Shown: one piece after another, positions 1 to 5,302 of the stretch | Layout of the letters: every line of letters starts with the position of its first letter | Position numbering within the stretch: position 1 is the first letter of the stretch | Source of the DNA: a bacterium | Lineage (GTDB): Bacteria; Cyanobacteriota; Vampirovibrionia; Obscuribacterales; Obscuribacteraceae | Direction: 5' to 3' | DNA length: 5,302 nt | NCBI GenBank assembly: GCA_030431355.1 | Contig: JAUIJG010000368.1 | Coordinates: 1 to 5,302, forward strand | Made by a program: the position numbers and the translations under genes | The notes under the pieces: model-generated | Told to the model about the DNA's origin: nothing | Database searches by the model: none | Seen by the model: only the letters and a program-made list of their open reading frames with translations

Positions 1-45
1 GTCAGAGAGATAATGGGTCTGACGAACTGGAAGATTGACGATTAG
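1..45 (+). CDS. Possible C-terminal end of an upstream gene (partial)
   Basis: Reading from base 1, the frame is open for 14 codons (peptide VREIMGLTNWKIDD) and ends at TAG 43-45, eight bases before the GTG of the next gene. The other two plus frames close at 11-13 and 36-38; the second would read QRDNGSDELED and is also possible. A gene ending here would be tightly spaced with the following ligase-type gene and could translate it by coupling, which would explain why that gene has no clear ribosome binding site. The fragment is too short to identify a family. Confidence is low because 14 open codons can occur by chance. Confidence 0.3.
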   Translation, partial: VREIMGLTNWKIDD

Positions 46-53
46 ATGCGGTA

Positions 54-1367
54 GTGACGGTAAAATCAGCACATCTCTTTTTTGTTAGATTGCAAATTTG
101 GCTAGTGATAGCCTACTCAATAGCTGTTTTTCTGCCGATCACCTATCCCTGGGTTGTTCTGGGAGTAGGTCTGGGCGCCTGGGTGCTGGTTGCTATCCTG
201 GGAATGATTTTAAAAGGCAGAGGAGAGCTGCCCGAAGTGGAAGCAAAACTGCCGATGTTTGACGCACCATTTACGGTGCCGCTTATCGTCTTTTCCGTGA
301 GTGTATTCATATCGGGTTTGCTTCAAGTCGATTGGATTGAAGCTGTTCGTTCGGTCTATACCCTCAGGGCCATAGTCGTATATTTCTGGACCTATCAGCT
401 GATTCGCAACAACCCTGGTCTGAGAGCTAAGATATTGACCGGTTTGTTCTCCATGGGCACGGTGGCAGGTGCCTGGGGCATGGTGGAACAGCTGCTCCAC
501 ATTCATCCCTTCACCACCTACAACTATCTGCAAGCCACCGGATTTACTCTGCATCCCATGGCCTATGCCGGCCAGATGCAGATTGTGGCCATGGTGGCAG
601 GGGCATTCCTTGTCAGTGGTGCCTATAAAGATCTGGTCAAGCCCCTCGACAAGCTTCCTGTATTTGCCCTGGTGACGGCTTTCAACTTCCTCGGCGTACT
701 CTTCGCCAGTGAGAGAAATGCCTGGGCCGGCGTGGCTGCCGCGGTGATAGTAACCGCTGCCTTTGTCTCGGTTAGAATGCTTGGCTCCGTTATCATCGTT
801 CTGGCTATCTGTGTGATGCTCGCCTGGAACTATGTACCGGTGGTTCAGACTCGCCTTGTGCAGGTGATAGAGAATCCTCTGAGTGACATAGGGGTAAGGG
901 TCCGACTTGAAGTCTGGAAGAATACGATTGAATTGTGGAAGACCAGGCCACTTTTCGGCTATGGCGTCAGGAACTTTCCCTCACAGAATTTTGATATCGC
1001 CGAGGTCCCGGGTCAGGGCGATTTGAAACATGCCCACAGCAACTATTTGCATATATTGGCCACTCTCGGCATCAGTGGATTTCTCGCCTATACTTTTTTG
1101 TCTATGGTCGCTCTCTCCCATTCTTTGAGGAACTGGTTCTATGGAAGGGATCATAGAAGAGATCTGGATGCTGCCATAGCTCTGGGGGTATTCGGAAGTT
1201 TGATCTCGTTGATGGTCGCCGGGCTTTTCGAGTTCAATTTCGGTACAGGCAATGTGCGTCTGATGCAGTGGTTCGTGATGGGCTTGATGGTATCATACGT
1301 GGAGCTGCGTCCAGGTTCTGGCCTTGAAACGCCAGGCCGTGACGAGACCCATGATCACCACGGATAG
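54..1367 (+). CDS. O-antigen ligase/polymerase family (Wzy_C) integral membrane protein
   Basis: This 437-residue protein has about 11-12 hydrophobic segments (roughly 12-31, 33-53, 72-90, 98-117, 127-147, 172-190, 202-218, 222-262, 331-355, 373-393, 400-416) and a long extracytoplasmic loop at about 263-330. Within and after that loop, residues 283-305 (RLEVWKNTIELWKTRPLFGYG) and H328-S329 followed by nine residues and G339-I340 fit the H-[NSQ]-x9-G-[TIY] signature of WaaL-type ligases. R221 in SERNAWAG matches the conserved arginine region. Family members join or polymerise undecaprenyl-linked glycans in the inner membrane, on the periplasmic side. The motif favours a ligase, but a Wzy polymerase or exopolysaccharide polymerase cannot be excluded. 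GTG 54 is the only reasonable start after the in-frame stop at 36-38. No good Shine-Dalgarno precedes it, so coupling to an upstream gene is likely. Its last 25 codons, including the stop, overlap the convergent MATE gene, and its final 20 or so residues are a polar His/Asp/Gly-rich tail. Confidence 0.85.
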   Translation: MTVKSAHLFFVRLQIWLVIAYSIAVFLPITYPWVVLGVGLGAWVLVAILGMILKGRGELPEVEAKLPMFDAPFTVPLIVFSVSVFISGLLQVDWIEAVRSVYTLRAIVVYFWTYQLIRNNPGLRAKILTGLFSMGTVAGAWGMVEQLLHIHPFTTYNYLQATGFTLHPMAYAGQMQIVAMVAGAFLVSGAYKDLVKPLDKLPVFALVTAFNFLGVLFASERNAWAGVAAAVIVTAAFVSVRMLGSVIIVLAICVMLAWNYVPVVQTRLVQVIENPLSDIGVRVRLEVWKNTIELWKTRPLFGYGVRNFPSQNFDIAEVPGQGDLKHAHSNYLHILATLGISGFLAYTFLSMVALSHSLRNWFYGRDHRRDLDAAIALGVFGSLISLMVAGLFEFNFGTGNVRLMQWFVMGLMVSYVELRPGSGLETPGRDETHDHHG

Positions 1368-2693
1368 AGTCATCGCCCACCAGGCACCTGTCGGTCCATG
1401 ACCCAGGTGTAGAGCCAGATAGTAAGCCAGGGGAAGTCTTATCACCCAATTGCTCAAAAAGGTTATCCACATGGGTGTTCTGGTTTCTCCTGCTCCCTGG
1501 AATGCTCCGCCCAGGATCATCCCCAGGGCAAGAAACGGCTCGGAAAGGGAATTTACTCTCAGATAGCTGATCACGTATTCGATGGTCTGGCTATCTTTGC
1601 TGAAGCAATGGGCGATGGGAACAGCGCTCAGAAAAAGGACCGCGGCCATGACCGTGAGCATGCCGATGCCGATCCAGGCTACCTGCCAACCGGCTTTATA
1701 CGCTCTTTCTATCTCCCGGGCTCCCAGGTTTTGACCGACTATGGAGGAGACGGCCATGGAGAGGGCCATTACCGGCATGAACATCAATCCTTCCACCCGC
1801 ATGCCGATGCTCCAGGAAGCCAGCGCTTCTGTGGGGAGGGGGCATCTGGCCAGGATAAAAAAGAGGACAAAGGTGCTGGTGGCCCAGGCCATTCTTTGAA
1901 TTGCCGAGGGGATACCTATTTTGACAATCTTTTTGAGCATGTCCGGAAGTACTCTGTTCAAGCGTTTCAAAGATGGCGCCAACTCCGACCGGCTCAATTT
2001 ATACAAAGCGAGAAGCGCCGCTATGCTGGATGATGTGAGGGCCGATATTGCTATTCCCCGGACCCCAAGATTGGCTATCGGCCAGTTGTTCAGCACCAGT
2101 AGAAAGTCGCCGACAATGCTCAGGACAGTAAAGGTAGAAACTACAAAAAGTGGTGTTTTGGCATCCCCGATGGCTCTAAAGGCGGCATTGGATATGCAGA
2201 CCACAGAAAAGGGGATCATATAAAGGCTGAAGATGCCAAGATACACAGTGCAGAGCCTGGTCACTTCCCGGGATTCGGTGAAGGCGCCGAGTACATGATG
2301 GGCGCTGACGTAAGAGGAGATAGCAAGAAGAATTCCTAAAACCATGGCCATCACCAGGGACTGAGCCGTATAGTCGAAAGCCGTTTCTCTGTCTCCTTTT
2401 CCCCAGTAACGGGAGACCAGAGCTGTGGTACCTGTTCCGGTTGCCATGATGAACAGGAGGAACATGAAAATAATCTGTTCGGATAAGCCGACTGCAGCCT
2501 GGGCGATGGAGCCCAGATGACCGGCCACGTAGAGATCCGTCAACCCGACCAGAGAGTTGGCCACGGTGGTAATTAGAAGGGGCCAGGACATAATCCAGAT
2601 GGCACGCCAGAGGCTACCTTCGACAAGGGGAGCAGACCCGGCGCTCGACTCGTTCTGGGTAGCTATGTTTTCGCTGTCCGAATTTTTAGCCAT
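1293..2693 (-). CDS. MATE family efflux transporter (NorM/DinF-like)
   Basis: This 466-residue inner-membrane protein is the normal length for the family and has about 12 transmembrane segments in two homologous halves (about 30-235 and 255-455). Family-typical stretches include the first helix around PLLITTVANSLVGLTD (38-53), AFRAIGDAKTP (171-181) at the end of helix 5 in the first half, GQNLGAR (320-326), and GAFQGAGETRTP (396-407), the counterpart of GDAKTP in the second half. MATE proteins export cationic drugs, dyes or metabolites in exchange for Na+ or H+; the substrate and coupling ion cannot be read here. The first 25 residues are a polar Ser/Asn/Glu-rich tail. ATG 2693 is the first start after the in-frame stop at 2724-2726, but the sequence just before it (CATCCCTTCCC) has no Shine-Dalgarno. 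The 3' end is convergent with the ligase-family gene and overlaps it by 75 bp. No terminator is visible at the junction. Confidence 0.95.
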   Translation of the reverse strand: MAKNSDSENIATQNESSAGSAPLVEGSLWRAIWIMSWPLLITTVANSLVGLTDLYVAGHLGSIAQAAVGLSEQIIFMFLLFIMATGTGTTALVSRYWGKGDRETAFDYTAQSLVMAMVLGILLAISSYVSAHHVLGAFTESREVTRLCTVYLGIFSLYMIPFSVVCISNAAFRAIGDAKTPLFVVSTFTVLSIVGDFLLVLNNWPIANLGVRGIAISALTSSSIAALLALYKLSRSELAPSLKRLNRVLPDMLKKIVKIGIPSAIQRMAWATSTFVLFFILARCPLPTEALASWSIGMRVEGLMFMPVMALSMAVSSIVGQNLGAREIERAYKAGWQVAWIGIGMLTVMAAVLFLSAVPIAHCFSKDSQTIEYVISYLRVNSLSEPFLALGMILGGAFQGAGETRTPMWITFLSNWVIRLPLAYYLALHLGHGPTGAWWAMTLSVVIMGLVTAWRFKARTWTQLHV

Positions 2694-2791
2694 GGGAAGG
2701 GATGCCTCGACAACAACTACAGTCTAGCCCCTGAGCCCGGGCCTTGTTGCCGGATCTTGTTAAGGAATCACTCAGATTCACAATCTTCTCC

Positions 2792-2820
2792 CTGATGACC
2801 GGGCGCAAAAGAGATATACT
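2792..2820 (+). promoter_or_regulatory. Candidate promoter for the 204-residue protein
   Basis: TATACT at 2815-2820 is a good -10 element (five of six consensus bases). CTGATG at 2792-2797 lies 17 bases upstream and is a weak -35, with three matches to TTGACA. Transcription would start near 2827, giving a leader of about 30 bases before the gene at 2854. Confidence 0.35.
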
Positions 2821-2840
2821 GTTCCTCTGTTCACGAGCAA
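2813..2840 (-). promoter_or_regulatory. Candidate promoter for the MATE gene
   Basis: On the minus strand, TTGCTC (2840-2835) is followed after 16 bases by TATATC (2818-2813), a moderate match to a sigma-70 promoter. It would give a 5' leader of about 110 bases. Its -10 element overlaps the -10 element of the oppositely directed candidate promoter. This was found by eye only. Confidence 0.25.
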
Positions 2841-2853
2841 AATAAGTGGGGGA

Positions 2854-3468
2854 ATGATGTCTAAACTTCACTCGAGAATGTACGGTTGGAAGTACGTCTG
2901 GAACACTTTTTCAGATGAGCACAAGGGCGAAGTGGATGATCCTAATCCGGATTCCTCCCACGAACCGATGAGCATGCACATCCCTCTTCCGGAGACCCCC
3001 TGGCTTTTGACCTACTCCATGGCTCCCGGCGGCAAGACAAAGCCGGACCACACAAGGGTGGACGTGAGCTACAAACCTCTGGATGAAAAGTTTAGTTTTG
3101 CCATCCATCCTGAGCACTTCCACCATGGGTTTGGAAAGCTTCTGGGCATGCAGGACATTGTCATCGGTCATGAAGATTTCGACAAAGCTTTCATAATCAA
3201 AGGAAGCGATGAGGCTATAGTCAAAAACTTATTCGAGGACGCTGCCTTGAGAAGGTTGATTCTTGATGAGCCTTCCGTACAGATCTGGGCCCATTGTGAA
3301 AACACAGACAGCAGCCCCAGCTCCCGTGCCTTGAGAGAAGATTACAACGTTCTCTCCCTGAGACTCAAAGGAGCCATAGACGACTTCGAGCGTCTTAAGA
3401 CTGTTCAAAAGTTGATGCATCGAATCCTTGCCAGTCTTTGCAGGGTAGAGGTAGCCGCTGCCAACTAG
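2854..3468 (+). CDS. Soluble protein of unknown function
   Basis: I do not recognise this 204-residue protein with confidence. It has no signal peptide and no transmembrane segment, so it is probably cytoplasmic. An aromatic N-terminus (YGWKYVWNTF, 10-19) is followed by an acidic, Pro/His-rich stretch (20-48). A likely beta-rich core follows (TRVDVSYKP, 67-75; FSFAIHPEHFHHGFGKLLG, 80-98), then DIVIGHEDFDKAFIIKGSDE (101-120), and a C-terminal helical part (about 165-197). The pattern of a glycine, an aspartate and FD, then F-[IV]-[IV]-K-x-[SN]-D-E, recalls a recurring hypothetical-protein domain loosely like DUF3137; this is recollection and not a search result. Two ATGs lie in tandem: 2854 abuts the purine-rich GTGGGGGA, whereas 2857 gives about four bases of spacing, so translation may begin at the second Met. 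It is divergent from MATE and convergent with the exported protein, so it is probably monocistronic. Confidence 0.8.
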   Translation: MMSKLHSRMYGWKYVWNTFSDEHKGEVDDPNPDSSHEPMSMHIPLPETPWLLTYSMAPGGKTKPDHTRVDVSYKPLDEKFSFAIHPEHFHHGFGKLLGMQDIVIGHEDFDKAFIIKGSDEAIVKNLFEDAALRRLILDEPSVQIWAHCENTDSSPSSRALREDYNVLSLRLKGAIDDFERLKTVQKLMHRILASLCRVEVAAAN

Positions 3469-3512
3469 GCAGGCGCGAGGCCCAGGACAGATAGCTGAAG
3501 AAGTTCCTCTTC

Positions 3513-4076
3513 TTAGAGGGGCATTGCCTGTGGTGCGTCTTCTACCAGGTAGTGCAAAATCCTGGGATGGTCTGCTCTCATGAATTCCAGTCTCTCTATC
3601 AAGGCTTTTCCGGTGAGAGAAAGGCTGTGTTTGACCGGCTTCTTGTTGTTGAAGTCGGAGTTTTTCAATACCAGGTCTTTTATCTTTCTGCCGTCTTTGC
3701 CGTATAGAACCGCCACCGAGATTAGTTTGCCTTTTTTGGAGTCGACTTTGATGGTGTTGTTGGTGATGCTATCCACAGTAAGAGGATCTTCCCGGGAAAT
3801 TATCGAATAGTTGGCTGATTGTCCCGGATAGAGAGAAAAGGCATGATCTCGGTCGTCCACATAGAAAAGAAAAACAAATGACTTCTCCCGGGGGACAATG
3901 GTCATGGAAAAAGGGTCTCCGGGTTTTGGCCTGGTCTTGCCGGTTTTGACGACGGTGGTAATGGCTTCGGAAGTTCTGGCGGAAGCCGGTCCAATAAGGC
4001 TAAAACTCAGTAAAAACAAGGCAGAAAAGAGGGCAATACTTTGGGGGAGAGCCCGGGACTTCATGACATCGTGCAT
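3513..4076 (-). CDS. Exported DUF4384-like protein
   Basis: This 187-residue protein begins with a Sec signal peptide: a short basic region, a hydrophobic core at about residues 14-29 and a probable signal peptidase I site after ASA at residue 33. The mature part of about 154 residues has the look of a DUF4384 domain: KPGDPFSMTIVPREKSFVFL (51-70), then FYVDDRDHAFSLYPGQSANY (71-90), followed by a strand-rich segment. DUF4384 domains typically show this G-D, then a strand with 'lyvD..G....LfP' and a following Asn. The family has no settled function and often sits beside kinases or surface proteins. A charged C-terminal region (about 125-187) follows. The start at 4076 is supported by GAAGG at 4091-4087, ten bases upstream. 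The in-frame Met5 would give a more conventional signal peptide and remains an alternative. The gene lies 83 bp downstream of the channel gene on the same strand, beyond a terminator-like hairpin. The final residues contain no sorting signal that I recognise. Confidence 0.75.
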   Translation of the reverse strand: MHDVMKSRALPQSIALFSALFLLSFSLIGPASARTSEAITTVVKTGKTRPKPGDPFSMTIVPREKSFVFLFYVDDRDHAFSLYPGQSANYSIISREDPLTVDSITNNTIKVDSKKGKLISVAVLYGKDGRKIKDLVLKNSDFNNKKPVKHSLSLTGKALIERLEFMRADHPRILHYLVEDAPQAMPL

Positions 4077-4086
4077 TGGCTATGGA

Positions 4087-4091
4087 CCTTC
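4087..4091 (-). promoter_or_regulatory. Ribosome binding site for the DUF4384-like gene
   Basis: GAAGG on the minus strand ends ten bases before ATG 4076. Its spacing suits that start better than the internal Met5 codon at 4064, which has no purine-rich sequence just upstream. Confidence 0.4.
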
Positions 4092-4131
4092 AATTGATTC
4101 CTTTCTAGACTTTACTAGCATGGATTGAAAA

Positions 4132-4153
4132 TTAGGTCGACCAATAGACCTAA
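4132..4153 (-). terminator. Terminator-like hairpin after the channel gene
   Basis: On the minus strand, TTAGGTC (4153-4147) can pair with GACCTAA (4138-4132) across an eight-base loop, and TTTTC follows directly. It begins six bases after the channel stop codon. A seven-pair stem with only three or four G-C pairs and a four-base U tract is weak, so it may attenuate rather than stop transcription into the DUF4384-like gene. A self-complementary GGTCGACC (4135-4142) is nested in the structure. Confidence 0.45.
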
Positions 4154-4159
4154 AGGATT

Positions 4160-5152
4160 TTAATCATCGTCCAATTCAAAACTGTTCAATTTGGTACCGC
4201 ATCGGTTGCAAAAGGTGGAGTTTTCCTGATGGTCCCTGGCACCGCAGTTGTTGCAGCTCAAAAAAGAGACTCGTTTTTTATTTGCCCGGTGCATCTCAAC
4301 GGAGACTATGCCGGTGGGGACGGCGATTATGCCATAGCCGAGGATCATAACCGTGCAGGCAAGAATTTGACCGAGAATTGTCTGGGGGGCTATATCTCCG
4401 TAACCCACGGTAGTAAGGGTTACAATCGCCCAATAAATACTTATGGGAATACTGGTGAATCCGCTCTCGTCCGGTTCTATCAGGTACATGATGGCGCCGA
4501 CGATAGACACAGCGGAAAGTACCGAGAACAGGAAAACGCTGATTTTGGGACCGCTTGCTTTCAGGGCCACCACCATCGTGTCCGCCTCGGCCAGGAAACG
4601 TCCCAGTTTCAAAATCCTGAAGAGGCGCAGTAACCTGAGGATTCGTACGATCATCATGTACTGGGCGCCGGAGAGGAAAATGGCCACATAGGTGGGCAAG
4701 GTGGAGAGCAAGTCGATGCTGCCGAAAAAACTGGTGGCGTACTTTAGACGGTTTGGAGAACAGTAGAGCCTCAGGCAATATTCGATGGTAAAGGCAATGG
4801 TGAAAAACCATTCCAGGGCTCTGAATATCTCCGTGTATTGCTGGTTGAGCGATCGAACGCTATCCAGCATAACGACAATGACCGAGCCTAGAATAAAGAG
4901 CAGCAGTGCTATGTCAAAGGCTCTACCGCCGAAAGTATCCGCTTCGAAAATGATTTCATAAAGCCACTCTTTGGTGGTGGGTCCGGCTTTTGCTTCCTCG
5001 ACTTCCGCTAAAGGAGGCGCTTCGGCTTCGATGATTTCGGCAGAAACTTCTTCCGGCTCTTCTATCTCGGAAGGCAGAGCAGGACCTGGATCAAGTTCTA
5101 AACCTGGTTCCTTATCCGTGATATTTTCCGAATTTTCTTTGATATCACCCAT
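4160..5152 (-). CDS. Voltage-gated potassium channel with C-terminal zinc ribbon
   Basis: This 330-residue inner-membrane protein has the six-segment ion-channel plan: S1 about 78-97, S2 about 111-130, S3 about 144-160 with D147, S4 about 166-186, S5 about 203-224, pore helix about 237-247, and S6 about 257-286. S4 carries regularly spaced positive residues (R170, R173, R176, R179, K182, R185), the voltage-sensor pattern. The filter TVGYGD (248-253) is the K+ selectivity signature. S6 contains G272 as a possible hinge and VPTGIVS (278-284). Four subunits would form a K+ pore. Residues 1-60 form an acidic Pro/Glu-rich, presumably disordered cytoplasmic tail. Residues 300-318 hold CxxC-x11-CxxC (C300, C303, C315, C318), a probable zinc ribbon in the cytoplasm. 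No cyclic-nucleotide domain is present. ATG 5152 is the first start after an in-frame stop; a GGAGAG lies 17 bases upstream, which is too far to be a standard ribosome binding site. Confidence 0.95.
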   Translation of the reverse strand: MGDIKENSENITDKEPGLELDPGPALPSEIEEPEEVSAEIIEAEAPPLAEVEEAKAGPTTKEWLYEIIFEADTFGGRAFDIALLLFILGSVIVVMLDSVRSLNQQYTEIFRALEWFFTIAFTIEYCLRLYCSPNRLKYATSFFGSIDLLSTLPTYVAIFLSGAQYMMIVRILRLLRLFRILKLGRFLAEADTMVVALKASGPKISVFLFSVLSAVSIVGAIMYLIEPDESGFTSIPISIYWAIVTLTTVGYGDIAPQTILGQILACTVMILGYGIIAVPTGIVSVEMHRANKKRVSFLSCNNCGARDHQENSTFCNRCGTKLNSFELDDD

Positions 5153-5235
5153 GGATTGAGATCAATTTACTCTCCGTCATTCATCAGAGTAACTATACCC
5201 GGAAGCTATGGCGACGATCTCATCACTATTTTTAT
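5153..5235. other. Intergenic region upstream of the channel gene
   Basis: This 83-bp stretch holds the possible TATAGT element and a GGAGAG on the minus strand. It becomes AT-rich towards 5221-5265. I see no hairpin with a U tract that would end transcription from the presumed upstream gene, so read-through into the channel gene is possible. Confidence 0.4.
5192..5197 (-). promoter_or_regulatory. Possible -10 element upstream of the channel gene
   Basis: TATAGT on the minus strand lies 39 bases before the channel start codon, and matches the -10 consensus at five of six positions. I find no acceptable -35 element 16-18 bases upstream, so it is weak evidence. The spacing would give a leader of about 33 bases. 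Confidence 0.2.
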
Positions 5236-5302
5236 TTACTGTTTAATATTGATAGAGTTTATGGATTCAACCATTGCGGCTGTGTAGTCCCTGAGTGAAT
5301 CA
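5236..5302 (-). CDS. Possible C-terminal end of a neighbouring minus-strand gene (partial)
   Basis: On the minus strand one frame is open from the window edge for 21 codons (DSLRDYTAAMVESINSINIK, then Q) and stops at TAA 5238-5236. The composition looks like a protein C-terminus with helical character. The other two minus frames close after 11 and 13 codons. It would sit 83 bp upstream of the channel gene in the same direction, so the channel could be second in an operon. The fragment is too short to assign a family. Confidence 0.4.
   Translation of the reverse strand, partial: DSLRDYTAAMVESINSINIKQ

Noticed and set aside
210..554. Minus-strand 114-codon open frame opposite the ligase gene
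   Set aside because: It lies entirely within the ligase coding region and lacks any recognisable feature.
1608..2033. Plus-strand 141-codon open frame
   Set aside because: It lies wholly inside the MATE gene on the opposite strand; its His/Gly/Asp-rich composition is typical of an antisense shadow of a membrane protein gene.
2765..2779. GAATC/GATTC inverted repeat in the divergent intergenic region as an operator
   Set aside because: Five-base arms around a five-base gap are short enough to arise by chance, and I see no second copy.
2686..2871. Minus-strand 61-codon open frame covering the MATE upstream region
   Set aside because: It spans the divergent intergenic region, overlaps both neighbouring starts, has no ribosome binding site and shows low-complexity, unprotein-like composition (Arg, Ser, Cys clusters).
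3498..3514. AAGAAG/CTTCTT hairpin between the convergent genes as a terminator
   Set aside because: The six-pair stem is A-T rich, no U tract follows on either strand, and it includes the stop codon of the minus gene.
4229..4633. Plus-strand 134-codon open frame opposite the channel
   Set aside because: It is an antisense shadow with no ribosome binding site and no family-like pattern.
4296..4811. Minus-strand 171-codon open frame inside the channel gene
   Set aside because: It is a frame-shifted reading of the channel, rich in Arg, His and Pro, while the channel frame has unambiguous S4 and filter motifs over the same bases.
5145..5180. Eleven-codon minus-strand mini-ORF overlapping the channel start, possible leader peptide
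   Set aside because: It has no ribosome binding site, and a frame this short is expected by chance.
1..5302. Search for CRISPR arrays, tRNA or rRNA genes, insertion sequences, transposase, defence or toxin-antitoxin genes
   Set aside because: No regularly spaced repeats, cloverleaf sequences, terminal inverted repeats or mobile or defence protein motifs were seen on either strand.

Overview
The window holds five complete protein-coding genes plus two probable gene ends cut by the window edges. It contains no RNA gene, mobile element, CRISPR array or origin that I can recognise. Base composition is balanced by eye, apart from an AT-rich patch near 5220-5265. The polysaccharide ligase/polymerase-type membrane protein and the Sec-exported small protein point to a Gram-negative bacterium. 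The style of the proteins would fit a proteobacterial or Desulfobacterota-like lineage, but this is an impression and not a demonstrated assignment.

Layout from left to right. Positions 1-45 look like the last codons of an upstream plus-strand gene. The O-antigen ligase/polymerase-family protein (54-1367, plus) follows almost at once. Its 3' end runs 75 bp into the 3' end of a convergent MATE-family multidrug/Na+ antiporter (1293-2693, minus). A 160-bp intergenic region at 2694-2853 contains back-to-back candidate promoters that share one TATA core. It separates the MATE gene from a divergent soluble protein of unknown function (2854-3468, plus). That gene converges, with a 44-bp gap, on a small exported DUF4384-like protein (3513-4076, minus). 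Upstream of it on the minus strand lies a six-transmembrane voltage-gated potassium channel (4160-5152) with an acidic Pro/Glu-rich N-terminal tail and a four-cysteine zinc ribbon at the C-terminus. The two minus genes are separated by 83 bp containing a terminator-like hairpin. Another minus-strand gene probably ends at 5236.

The genes do not form one obvious pathway. Four encode envelope or exported proteins (glycan ligation/polymerisation, efflux, ion conductance, a periplasmic domain), but strand changes and gaps argue for separate transcription units. I see no convincing new multi-gene system. The most notable points are the convergent overlap, in which the codons of ligase and MATE are in antiparallel register, the domain layout of the channel, and the unassigned 204-residue protein.
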